Below are positions 1 to 7,015 of a stretch of DNA of 16,436 bases, piece after piece. How positions within the stretch are numbered: position 1 is the first letter of the stretch; each line of letters opens with the position of its first letter. The notes beneath the pieces were generated by a model. That model saw nothing but the letters and a program-made list of their open reading frames with translations. It was not told the origin of the DNA and did no database searches. The translations under genes were made by a program, and so were the position numbers. Source of the DNA: Verrucomicrobiota bacterium (GTDB taxonomy: Bacteria; Verrucomicrobiota; Verrucomicrobiia; Limisphaerales; UBA9464); the NCBI GenBank assembly GCA_947454295.1, contig CANGMO010000008.1, forward strand, positions 1 through 16,436. Reading direction: 5' to 3'.

Positions 1-68
1 ACTGGGTTGAGGCCGTGCGCGCGGGGCGATCGATTCCAACCTCCCAACTTGGTGCAACGGAAGCTTGA
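1..68 (+). CDS. 3' end of an unidentified gene (partial)
   Basis: Reading from base 3, an open frame runs in from the left edge and stops at TGA 66-68. The visible tail is WVEAVRAGRSIPTSQLGATEA, 21 codons. It looks like a normal enzyme C-terminus (amphipathic helix followed by a polar end), with mixed GC at third positions. The stop lies 36 bases before the alcohol dehydrogenase start on the same strand, so the two may be cotranscribed. The fragment is too short to assign a family. The other two + frames do not look protein-like here, but a chance open frame of this length cannot be excluded. Confidence 0.45.
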   Translation, partial: WVEAVRAGRSIPTSQLGATEA

Positions 69-104
69 ACATCGGCGCCTGACGGGGAGTCTTCCCACCC
101 GCGC

Positions 105-1286
105 ATGACCACCGGATTACCGACCCTGGCTGCCTTCGACCAGTCGCCGCGGACGCGTCTGGTGTTCGGCCCAGGCACCCTGCAGCGCCTCGGCGGGCTG
201 GCCCGCGAGCTGGGCGGCACGCGCGTCCTGCTGGTTACCGACCGGGGCATCGTCGCCGCCGGCCATGCGGGTCGCGGAGCGGAGGGCCTCCGGGCCGCCG
301 GATTGTCCGTGGTGATTTACGATGGTGTCCGCGAGAACCCCACGACCGCAGACGTGGCCGCGTGTCTCGCCGTGGCGCAGGCCGCGTCGGTGGATTTGAT
401 CGTGGGCCTCGGCGGTGGCAGTTCGATGGACACCGCCAAAGGTACCAATTTCATTCTGACCAATGGCGGCCAGATGCGTGATTACTGGGGCGTGGGCAAG
501 GCGACCAAGCCCATGCTGCCGCTTATTGCAGTGCCGACCACCTCGGGCACGGGCAGCGAATGCCAGTCCGCGGCGCTGATTGCGGATGAGATCACCCACC
601 AGAAGATGGCCTGCCTCGATCCCAAGGCGGCAGCCCGGGTGGCGATCCTGGATCCCGAGCTGACCCTCTCCATGCCGCGTGGCGTGACGGCGGTGACCGG
701 GGTGGATGCCCTGGCGCACGCCCTGGAGACCGCGGTGACCACCAAGCGCAACGAAGTCTCGCGCATGAACTCCGTCGCAGCGTTTCAACTGCTGCTGCCC
801 TCGCTGCCGCGCGTGCTCTCGACGCCGGGCGATGTGGATGCCCGCGGGCGGATGCAGTTGGGAGCCGCCTTTGCTGGCACGGCGATTGAGCTCTCCATGC
901 TGGGTGCCGCACATTCGGCGGCCAATCCGCTCACCGCGCACTTCAACGTGGTGCATGGGGCTGCAGTGGGCCTGATGCTTCCCCACGTCATGCGGCACAA
1001 CGCCGCGGGATCGATCGAAGCGCGCGACGCCTACGCCGAGCTGGCGCGGGCCACGGGCACGGGCAATCGCGCCGACGGACCCGAAGCGCAGGTGGCGGCG
1101 CTGCTGGAGCGGTTGCAGGCGGTTCTGAATGAGGCCGGAATTCCGCGAACGCTGGGCGCCGCCGGGGTGGATCCGCAGCAACTCCCCACCCTCGCCGCCG
1201 AGGCCGCCCGCCAGTGGACCGCCACCTTCAATCCCGTCCCCATGGACGCCGCCGCCTTCGAGGCCCTGTACCGGGCTGCGATTTAA
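105..1286 (+). CDS. Iron-containing alcohol dehydrogenase (group III ADH family)
   Basis: A 393-residue NAD(P)-dependent dehydrogenase, usual length for the family, expected to be cytoplasmic and to interconvert an alcohol and its aldehyde or ketone. The N-terminal Rossmann-like half carries the nucleotide-binding GGGSSMDTAKG at residues 103-113 and PTTSGTGSE at 144-152. The C-terminal helical half holds the metal ligands in the standard spacing: D201 and H205 (DALAHALE), H270 (GAAHSAANPL) and H284 (VVHGAAVGL). This matches the D-x3-H ... H-x13-H layout of FucO-type enzymes, so iron (or zinc) binding is likely intact. The substrate cannot be read from the sequence. The start at 105 was chosen because the N-terminus matches the family, beginning shortly before the first beta strand (TRLVFGPGTL). 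A GGGGAG run lies about 20 bases upstream, too far to be a ribosome site. The ADH stop codon lies inside the left arm of the downstream repeat. Confidence 0.95.
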   Translation: MTTGLPTLAAFDQSPRTRLVFGPGTLQRLGGLARELGGTRVLLVTDRGIVAAGHAGRGAEGLRAAGLSVVIYDGVRENPTTADVAACLAVAQAASVDLIVGLGGGSSMDTAKGTNFILTNGGQMRDYWGVGKATKPMLPLIAVPTTSGTGSECQSAALIADEITHQKMACLDPKAAARVAILDPELTLSMPRGVTAVTGVDALAHALETAVTTKRNEVSRMNSVAAFQLLLPSLPRVLSTPGDVDARGRMQLGAAFAGTAIELSMLGAAHSAANPLTAHFNVVHGAAVGLMLPHVMRHNAAGSIEARDAYAELARATGTGNRADGPEAQVAALLERLQAVLNEAGIPRTLGAAGVDPQQLPTLAAEAARQWTATFNPVPMDAAAFEALYRAAI

Positions 1287-1434
1287 CCAGGGATCGACAC
1301 AGAGTCACACAGCGGATGAAGGGGGCTGCCACGGGCTGATCGGCAGCGGCAACCGTTCCGCAGGGTCGGGGTTTCGATCTGGATTCCCACTCGGTTCAAT
1401 CTGTGTCCATCCGTGCGGATCCGTGTCTAACCCC
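1283..1434. repeat. Interspersed repeat with inverted GGACAC/GATG arms, copy 1
   Basis: The left arm (about 1283-1320) reads AACCAGGGATCGACACAGAG and continues to GCGGATGAA. The right arm (1396-1434) is the inverted counterpart, with TCAATCTGTGTCCATCCGTG at its inner end and GGATCCGTGTCTAACCCC at its outer end. Some 75 bases of less conserved sequence lie between them. A second copy with the same architecture and nearly the same overall length (152 versus 148 bases) sits at 12540-12687. The arms resemble intergenic GGACACGGATG-type repeats I recall from Verrucomicrobiota genomes. The repeat starts exactly at the ADH stop and fills most of the gap before aspS. It contains no credible open frame. 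Function unknown. Confidence 0.7.
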
Positions 1435-1461
1435 TCCGCCTCTCCGCGGTTCCAAAACTTC

Positions 1462-1475
1462 CGTTTTGCAAAACG
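1462..1475. other. 14-bp perfect palindrome upstream of aspS
   Basis: CGTTTTGCAAAACG is a perfect palindrome, 39 bases before the aspS start. The surrounding bases are also rich in short AAAAC/GTTTT words. It could be an operator half-site pair, a transcript hairpin in the aspS leader, or an extension of the neighbouring repeat family. Nothing distinguishes these here. Confidence 0.4.
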
Positions 1476-1514
1476 TCCGACAAAACCGCACTCTACCGGC
1501 TCGTTTTTGTCGTC

Positions 1515-3341
1515 ATGAACCGCACGCAGCATTGCAATGAGCTCCGGCCCGAGCACGCCGGGCAAACCGTCACCCTCGTCGGCTGGGTTCACTCCCGTCG
1601 CGATCTCGGCGGCGTCCTTTTCATCGATCTCCGGGATCGCGAAGGGCGCACCCAGACGGTGTTTGATCCCGCGGATCTCTCCAAGGAGGTCTTCGAGACC
1701 GCCACGCATCTCCACAGCGAGTCGGTGATCCAGCTCACCGGTCAGGTGCGTCTGCGCCCCGCCGGCACGGAAAATTCCAAGATTCCCACCGGCCGCGTCG
1801 AGGTGCTGGTGAAGGAACTGGTGGTGCTGAACAACGCCGCGGTGCTGCCGTTTCCGGTCGACGATCCCGAGGTTGCCAACAAGGTGAACGAGGAGCTGCG
1901 CCTGCAGTACCGCTACCTCGATCTCCGCCGCCCGGAAATGATCCGCAACCTGCGCCTGCGCTCCAAGGTGGCCATCGCCACGCGCAGCTACATGGATGGC
2001 CAGGGCTTCCTGGAGGTGGAGACGCCGACGCTGTTCAAGTCCACCCCCGAGGGTGCGCGCGAATTCCTCGTCCCGAACCGCCGCGAGGCCGGCACGTTTT
2101 ACGCGCTGCCGCAGAGCCCGCAGCAGTTCAAGCAGATCCTCATGGTCAGCGGCGTGGAGCGTTATTTCCAGCTTGCCCGCTGCTACCGCGATGAAGATCT
2201 CCGCGCCGACCGTCAGCCGGAGTTCACCCAGGTGGACATCGAAATGTCCTTCATCGACCGCGAGGACATCTACTCGCTCATCGAAGGCCTGCTGAAGCGC
2301 GTGTGGAAGACCGCGCTCGACGTGGACATCCCCACGCCGTTCCGCCGCATCTCGTTTGAAGAAGCCCTGAACCGCTGGGGCATCGACAAGCCCGACACCC
2401 GCTTCGGCATGGAGCTGGTGGATTTCACCGAGGATTTCCGCGCGAGCTCGTTCAAGGTGTTCAGCGGCGCGATCGCAAATGGCGGCGTCGTGAAGGCGCT
2501 CAACGCCAAGGGACTCGCCGGTGCGACCCAGGGGCAGATCGAGACGATGACCGAATACGCCAAGAGCTTTGGCGCGAAGGGACTCGCGTTCATCAAGGTG
2601 GAGAACGGCGAGTGGAAGTCGCCGATCGTGAAGTTCTTCAGCGAAGCCGAGAAGGCCGCTCTCACCGCCAAGCTCAACATCGAGCAGGGCGACCTGATTC
2701 TCTTCGCCGCCGACCAGTGGCTCAACGCGTGCGAGATCCTCGGAAAGATCCGTTTGTACTGCGCCGACGTTCTCAAGGCCCAGGGCAAGCTGGTGATCGA
2801 TCCGAAGCAGTTCAATTTCCTGTGGGTGATTGAGTTTCCGCTGCTCGGCTTCGACCGCGAGATGAACCGCTGGTACTCCAGCCATCATCCGTTCACCGCG
2901 CCGGTGGCCGAGGACATCCCGCTGCTCAAGACCGATCCCAAGAAGGTGCGCGGACAGCACTACGACATCGTGGTGAACGGCGTGGAGCTCGGCGGCGGAT
3001 CGATCCGTATCCACCAGCCCGACGTCCAGAAGACCATCTTCGAGGATCTGCTGCAGATCCCGCCCGACGAGACCCAGAGCCGCTTCGGCTACATGCTGGA
3101 GGCCTTCAAGTACGGGGCGCCCCCGCACGGTGGCATCGCGCTGGGCTTCGATCGTCTCTGCGCGATCCTGTGCGGCACGACCAGCATCCGCGATGTCATC
3201 GCCTTCCCCAAGACCGCGAAGGGTGTCTGCCTCATGACCGAGAGCCCGAGCCCGGTGACGGCCCGTCAGCTGCGCGACCTGCACATCGAGGTCAAGGCGG
3301 CCCCGAAGAAGGATCAGCCCGGCGCCCCCGCGCAGGCCTGA
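1515..3341 (+). CDS. aspS: Aspartyl-tRNA synthetase
   Basis: A 608-residue class II aminoacyl-tRNA synthetase that charges tRNA(Asp) with aspartate in the cytoplasm; length and order are those of the long bacterial type. An OB-fold anticodon-binding domain occupies about residues 1-110 (GWVHSRRDLGGVLFIDLRD at 23-41). The catalytic domain follows with RYLDLRRPEMIRNLR near 133-147, motif 2 (FQLARCYRDEDLRADRQPEF) near 218-237 and motif 3 GFDR at 544-547. The bacterial GAD insertion lies at about 310-425. Residue 31 is leucine; from memory, non-discriminating AspRS enzymes that also charge tRNA(Asn) often have histidine there (P. aeruginosa H31), so this looks more like a discriminating enzyme, but one residue is weak evidence. 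The C-terminus ends in a short Pro/Ala tail. No Shine-Dalgarno motif precedes the start, which is fixed by alignment to the family N-terminus. Confidence 0.98.
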   Translation: MNRTQHCNELRPEHAGQTVTLVGWVHSRRDLGGVLFIDLRDREGRTQTVFDPADLSKEVFETATHLHSESVIQLTGQVRLRPAGTENSKIPTGRVEVLVKELVVLNNAAVLPFPVDDPEVANKVNEELRLQYRYLDLRRPEMIRNLRLRSKVAIATRSYMDGQGFLEVETPTLFKSTPEGAREFLVPNRREAGTFYALPQSPQQFKQILMVSGVERYFQLARCYRDEDLRADRQPEFTQVDIEMSFIDREDIYSLIEGLLKRVWKTALDVDIPTPFRRISFEEALNRWGIDKPDTRFGMELVDFTEDFRASSFKVFSGAIANGGVVKALNAKGLAGATQGQIETMTEYAKSFGAKGLAFIKVENGEWKSPIVKFFSEAEKAALTAKLNIEQGDLILFAADQWLNACEILGKIRLYCADVLKAQGKLVIDPKQFNFLWVIEFPLLGFDREMNRWYSSHHPFTAPVAEDIPLLKTDPKKVRGQHYDIVVNGVELGGGSIRIHQPDVQKTIFEDLLQIPPDETQSRFGYMLEAFKYGAPPHGGIALGFDRLCAILCGTTSIRDVIAFPKTAKGVCLMTESPSPVTARQLRDLHIEVKAAPKKDQPGAPAQA

Positions 3342-3361
3342 GTTGTTCAACCGCGGTCCCA

Positions 3362-3399
3362 CACAAGCCCGGCGTTTCGACGCCGGGCTTGTGCGTTTT
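3362..3399 (+). terminator. Intrinsic terminator of aspS
   Basis: A perfect 14-bp stem (3362-3375 with 3380-3393, CACAAGCCCGGCGT paired to its complement) closes on a TTCG tetraloop and is followed by a short T run at 3396-3399. It starts 20 bases after the aspS stop. The UUCG loop with GC-rich stem is characteristically stable. The T tract is short, so termination efficiency is uncertain. Because the stem is symmetrical it might also stop transcripts arriving from the Fic gene on the opposite strand. Confidence 0.8.
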
Positions 3400-3429
3400 G
3401 AGAAGGATTGAAACCATAGATTGGTATTC

Positions 3430-3450
3430 AGCTGAACTGATATTTCAGCT
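3430..3450 (-). terminator. Small inverted repeat at the Fic gene stop (weak terminator candidate)
   Basis: AGCTGAA at 3430-3436 pairs perfectly with TTCAGCT at 3444-3450, with a 7-base AT-rich loop. The structure overlaps the Fic stop codon (3449-3451). There is no clear T run on the minus strand after it, so it is at best a weak termination or transcript-protecting structure. The stronger aspS hairpin lies about 40 bases further on. Confidence 0.25.
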
Positions 3451-4897
3451 AGGCAGCCGAATGATCTCCTTGGTTCTTGGTTTTCGAAATCTCCAGCTTT
3501 ATTTCATCTAGGATTGCTCGGCCAATGCTTTGAAGAAGCGACCGAATCTCGTCTTCGGAAAACCACTCTCCGTACAGAAATGTTCTGTTTAATTGAAGTC
3601 TATCAATTTGGATTTGGAATTTCCGCTCTAGATAGGTGCATTCGATGCTCAGCCTCGTTGAGAAATCATTGATGCCTGCCCGTCGGAAGCCTTGCCAGGT
3701 AAACTCAATCGATATTTTTTTGAGCAGGTGTAAGTTGCGATTTGCCTCCAGTGCTGCGGCGATGATTTTTGAGCGTTGGTCTTTGTGAAGGCTACCGTTG
3801 TTAATAGTTCCGATTCCTGGAGGGGGAGGGATCTGGATACTCATTAATGCGCCCGAGGTGCTGTAAAGCTCATCGAACTGAACGAGTTTACGATCGAGCC
3901 GTTGAATAAACGGAGCCAAATTGTTCTCAAGGTGCTGCGTCTGTACAGGAACGGAGAGGTCGACATTTGGTGCGACTTGCTTCAATTCCTCTTTGAGCAG
4001 CAAGACTTCACGGTCGAGATCGCTTGCATCCTCGATCGATTCTCCGCGCGCACCGCGCAGGAAAAGTCGCTCCGAGTCGGCCAATGATTGAGCCATAAAG
4101 CAAACTAGACTCGCGGGTTCTCCAGCGTCGGCCTTCCGCAGTGCGAGGATGTAGTTCTCTCGATTTTCGACGCGAACGACAAGAAGAGGATACCCGTTCT
4201 GCATTAACACCAGATTCAGCAGAATCCGGGCGAGCCGACCGTTGCCGTCATCGAATGGGTGAATCTCTAAAAACTGGTGATGGAGTAGTGTGGCATGTTC
4301 GATTGGGTGCAGATCGCGTTGCGATTGCCGGTTTCGATGCCAGTCCAGGAGTTCCTTCATGCGAGGCGGAACATCCGCTGGTGGGCAATAGAAGTGCGTT
4401 TCACCGGTGGCGGTTTGGACGCAATTGCGCGATTCCTTGTAGGCCCCGGGGACGATGCGTTTTTTGGCGGGCGCCCCATCGACGCTGATGGTGTTCACCT
4501 CGTACGGGGCTCCGAGGAGGATCGAGTGCATGTGCCGGATGGATGCCTCGGTAAGTGTCTCCTGCTGTCGAATGAATCCTTCCAGAAAATAGATCAGCTC
4601 ATTGTGCCCCTTGATGTCCAGGTAGTCGCGGAATGGTTTTCCTTCGGCGGTCAGCCCTTCGAGGAGAAATGCCTTGGTTTCACCGAGTGTTAGTCGATTG
4701 CCTTCGATGGCGTTCGAGTTGTAGTTCCAATCGAGGCGAAACTTCTGCATCACCCGCTGCTCGATTTCTGGCTTGAGGGGACGAAGGGCTTCGATCTCCG
4801 CCTTGAGGGAGTCGATCTGCTGAAGGAGTTCCGGCAGTTGCACGGTTTCAACGTACTTCCGAAATACCGCGTGCCGCAACCTGTGTATTGACTCCAC
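3449..4897 (-). CDS. Fic-family protein with N-terminal inhibitory motif (probable AMPylase)
   Basis: A 482-residue Fic-domain protein. Enzymes of this family move AMP (less often other phosphate-containing groups) from a nucleotide onto hydroxyl side chains of target proteins. The catalytic loop HPFDDGNGRLAR is at residues 213-224, matching HxFx(D/E)GNGRxxR, with H213 as the expected base. An inhibitory helix motif SNAIEG at 61-66 fits (S/T)xxxE(G/N); its position before the Fic core defines class II, where the glutamate blocks ATP gamma-phosphate placement until relieved. PYEVN (131-135) lies where the target-positioning flap is expected. The N-terminal 20-45 region is probably helical. Residues about 260-482 have no family I recognise. 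The gene is visibly AT-richer than its neighbours, most strongly in the 3' third, suggesting acquisition by transfer. No antitoxin-like small gene adjoins it, consistent with built-in inhibition. The start at 4897 gives the full N-terminus. Confidence 0.92.
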   Translation of the reverse strand: MESIHRLRHAVFRKYVETVQLPELLQQIDSLKAEIEALRPLKPEIEQRVMQKFRLDWNYNSNAIEGNRLTLGETKAFLLEGLTAEGKPFRDYLDIKGHNELIYFLEGFIRQQETLTEASIRHMHSILLGAPYEVNTISVDGAPAKKRIVPGAYKESRNCVQTATGETHFYCPPADVPPRMKELLDWHRNRQSQRDLHPIEHATLLHHQFLEIHPFDDGNGRLARILLNLVLMQNGYPLLVVRVENRENYILALRKADAGEPASLVCFMAQSLADSERLFLRGARGESIEDASDLDREVLLLKEELKQVAPNVDLSVPVQTQHLENNLAPFIQRLDRKLVQFDELYSTSGALMSIQIPPPPGIGTINNGSLHKDQRSKIIAAALEANRNLHLLKKISIEFTWQGFRRAGINDFSTRLSIECTYLERKFQIQIDRLQLNRTFLYGEWFSEDEIRSLLQSIGRAILDEIKLEISKTKNQGDHSAA

Positions 4898-4994
4898 ATC
4901 GGAGTCCGAAATCCGACGAGAAATTAGTGTTCTCGCAAACCAAGATTGCGTCGATCGGGATCCTCGGGGTGAATCGCGGTGCCTTGTTTACCGC

Positions 4995-5843
4995 ATGAAT
5001 TCTGTCGTCGATAGTCAGTTCAAGGGATGGACCAAACCGGGGCCGGTCGCGCCCGGGCATCTGGCCGGCATGACGCCCGAGCCGGATGAATCGCTCGATG
5101 CGATCAGCGGACACTTCCGGCTTTTCCAGCTCCGGGACGGACATCGCTTTTCCACCGATGACATCCTGACCGGCTGGTACGGCACCTCGTGGTGCCCCAC
5201 TGCATCCACCGCACTCGATCTGGGCAGCGGCATTGGCACAGTCTCCACCGTGGTGGCCTGGAGATTGCCCGGGGTTCGCATGGTCACCGTGGAGGCGCAG
5301 GAACGCAGCCTGCAGCTGGCGCGGAAATCAGTTCGCTACAACGGACTGGAAGCGCGCGTGGACATTCGTGCCGGGGACTTTCGTGAACCGGGAATCCTTG
5401 GTGCGGAAGAGCGCTTTGATCTCATCACCGGCAGTCCGCCATATTTTCCGCCGGGCACCGGGGTGGAGAGTGAACATCCGCAGAAGCTGGCCTGTCGCTT
5501 TGAATTGCGGGGGACGGTGGCGGATTACTGCGCGGTCGCCGCGCGGCATCTGGCGCCGGGCGGCTTCTTTGCCTGCGTGTTTCCCGCCGAACCGCAGCAG
5601 CGCGCGCGTGTGGACGCAGGCGCGAAGGCGGCTGGACTGACGATCGTTCGCCTGCGGCCGGTGGTGTTTCGCGAGGGCGACCCGCCCCTGGTGGGGTTGT
5701 TCGGAATGATGCGCTCTGAGGATCTGCCGCCGGCCTTCCGCGACAAGACCTGGACCGAGCCCGAGCTGATCATCCGCGCCCGCGACGGATCCATCCACCC
5801 GGAGTACTCGGCGGTGAAGCTGGCGATTGGGTTTCCGCCCTGA
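4995..5843 (+). CDS. TrmN6-like SAM-dependent N-methyltransferase
   Basis: A 282-residue class I methyltransferase resembling bacterial tRNA1(Val) A37 N6-methyltransferases (YfiC/TrmN6) and other HemK-like amino-methyltransferases. The pre-domain motif HRFSTDD (50-56) is typical of this group. SAM-binding motif I is LDLGSGIGT (74-82), and the acidic residue of motif II is E100 (VTVEAQERSL). Motif IV is GSPPYF at 146-151, so the usual NPPY asparagine is serine. SPPY is permitted in amino-methyltransferases, notably N4-cytosine enzymes, so the target base should not be assumed to be A37 of tRNA. It is divergent from the Fic gene across a 97-base gap. A second possible start is ATG 5070 (residue 26), just before the conserved region; neither has a ribosome site. 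The first 25 residues are not obviously conserved, so the shorter form is quite possible. Confidence 0.8.
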   Translation: MNSVVDSQFKGWTKPGPVAPGHLAGMTPEPDESLDAISGHFRLFQLRDGHRFSTDDILTGWYGTSWCPTASTALDLGSGIGTVSTVVAWRLPGVRMVTVEAQERSLQLARKSVRYNGLEARVDIRAGDFREPGILGAEERFDLITGSPPYFPPGTGVESEHPQKLACRFELRGTVADYCAVAARHLAPGGFFACVFPAEPQQRARVDAGAKAAGLTIVRLRPVVFREGDPPLVGLFGMMRSEDLPPAFRDKTWTEPELIIRARDGSIHPEYSAVKLAIGFPP

Positions 5844-5855
5844 AGACGGGGAAAT

Positions 5856-5894
5856 AGTCGAAGGTCGAAAGTCGAAGGTCGAAGGTCGAAAGTC
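5856..5894. repeat. 7-bp tandem repeat, unit RGTCGAA
   Basis: Five consecutive 7-base units alternating AGTCGAA and GGTCGAA, plus four bases of a sixth, begin 12 bases after the methyltransferase stop. The array lies in the convergent gap between the methyltransferase and the SMP-30-like gene. The period is 7, so it would not preserve a reading frame. Similar GTCGAA arrays are, as I recall, scattered between genes in some Verrucomicrobiota. It is far too short and unspaced to be CRISPR. Confidence 0.85.
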
Positions 5895-5908
5895 CCGGAG
5901 TGGTGCGC

Positions 5909-5936
5909 ATGGCCCCGGCCTTCAGGTCGGGGCTAT
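5909..5936. terminator. Hairpin between convergent genes, possible two-way terminator
   Basis: A 12-bp stem (5909-5920 with 5925-5936) contains two G-T pairs and closes on a TTCA loop; its core is CCCCGGCC TTCA GGTCGGGG. It is placed between the ends of two converging genes, where a bidirectional terminator would be expected. There is no long T run on either side, so it may instead belong to a dispersed hairpin repeat family. Confidence 0.5.
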
Positions 5937-6029
5937 TCTCGTTACCGGAACGCGCGGTAGTCCGCCAATGCGCGGCACCCTTTGCTTCCGCCCCTTCAGC
6001 GCTTCAACCTTGCAACCCTTCAACCATCT

Positions 6030-6932
6030 TCACTTCGCCCCTTTGACCACCGTCTTTGCGCCGTACACGGCCTTGCTCGCGGTGACGAACAGGAAGTCGT
6101 GGTTCGGGCCGCCGAAGGTCACGTTGGCCGTCCAGGGCTCCGCCACGTCGAAGTGCTCGATTTGCTTGCCGGTCTTGTCAAAGACGGTGACGCCCCTGCC
6201 GGTCAGATAGACGTTGCCCTGATTGTCGAGGGCCATGCCATCGGAACCGAGATTGCAGAAGAGGCGCTTCCCGGCGAGGGAGCCGTCCTTCTGGATGTCG
6301 TAGGCATAGGTCTTGCCGGCGCCGATGTCAGCGACGTAAAGGATCTTGCCATCCGGTGTGCCGACGATGCCATTCGGCTGCTTGAGATCGGTTGCGACGG
6401 GCGTGAGGGTCTTGTGGTCCGCGGCGAGGAAATACACGTGCTCGCCGTCGGGCTGGCGCTTCGGGTCGCGCTTCCAGTACGGGCGCGGGTAGAGCGGATC
6501 GGTGAAGTACAGCCCGCCTGCGGGACGCGGCCAGACATCGTTGGGTCCGTTCAGCAGCTTGCCGCCAAAGTTGGTGACCAGCACGGTGACCTTGTGGTCC
6601 GGCGTGATGGACCACAGCTCATTCTTCTCGTCGGCACAGGCGAGCAGGTTGCCCTTCTTGTCGAAGTGCATGCCGTTGGCGCGGCCGGCGGGCTTCATCC
6701 AGTCGGAGAAGGCACCGGTCTTGCCATCCCAGCGGACGATGCGGTCGTTGGGCTGGTCGGTGAAGTAGATGTTCCCGTCGCGGTCGGCCGCCGGGCCTTC
6801 GGTGAACTCAAAGGCGCCACTCAGCTTGTGCAGGGTTTCGCCGGGAGCCAGGAGCCCTGCCTGAGCCAGGGGCGTGGCGAGCAGCAGGGCGGCCGAAATT
6901 GAAGCCAAGGAAAAGGAGACGGGGCGATTCAT
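6030..6932 (-). CDS. Secreted SMP-30/gluconolactonase-like beta-propeller protein
   Basis: A 300-residue protein of the SMP-30/gluconolactonase/LRE family, six-bladed propellers that usually hydrolyse sugar lactones with a divalent metal. Family features are FTEGPAADRDGNIYFTD (43-59; E45 is the expected metal ligand), LNGPNDV (127-133), QPNGIVGTPDG (185-195) and GSDGMALD (229-236; D231 a ligand). Residues 1-25 form a clear signal peptide ending AQA before G26, so the protein is exported, unlike cytoplasmic SMP-30. The frame stays open upstream to 7202, but that part overlaps the FIST gene and is not protein-like; the ATG at 6932 is chosen because it directly starts the signal peptide. It is the last gene of the same-strand run, 83 bases after the FIST gene. 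The actual lactone substrate is unknown. Confidence 0.88.
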   Translation of the reverse strand: MNRPVSFSLASISAALLLATPLAQAGLLAPGETLHKLSGAFEFTEGPAADRDGNIYFTDQPNDRIVRWDGKTGAFSDWMKPAGRANGMHFDKKGNLLACADEKNELWSITPDHKVTVLVTNFGGKLLNGPNDVWPRPAGGLYFTDPLYPRPYWKRDPKRQPDGEHVYFLAADHKTLTPVATDLKQPNGIVGTPDGKILYVADIGAGKTYAYDIQKDGSLAGKRLFCNLGSDGMALDNQGNVYLTGRGVTVFDKTGKQIEHFDVAEPWTANVTFGGPNHDFLFVTASKAVYGAKTVVKGAK

Positions 6933-7015
6933 GGTGGGAAACGGGATGCATGGACCATCGGCTGACGGCGCCAGCGGTGCAAGCGCGCAGGAGCCCAACC
7001 CGGGGCTGATGACGC

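Noticed and set aside
1305..3362. A 685-codon open frame on the minus strand across aspS
   Set aside because: It is the antisense shadow of a GC-rich, strongly codon-biased gene. The translation is Leu/Arg/Ala/His-rich low-complexity sequence with no family features, whereas aspS on the + strand is unmistakable.
5856..5894. Possible mini CRISPR array
   Set aside because: Units are 7 bases, directly adjacent and without spacers; a simple tandem repeat.
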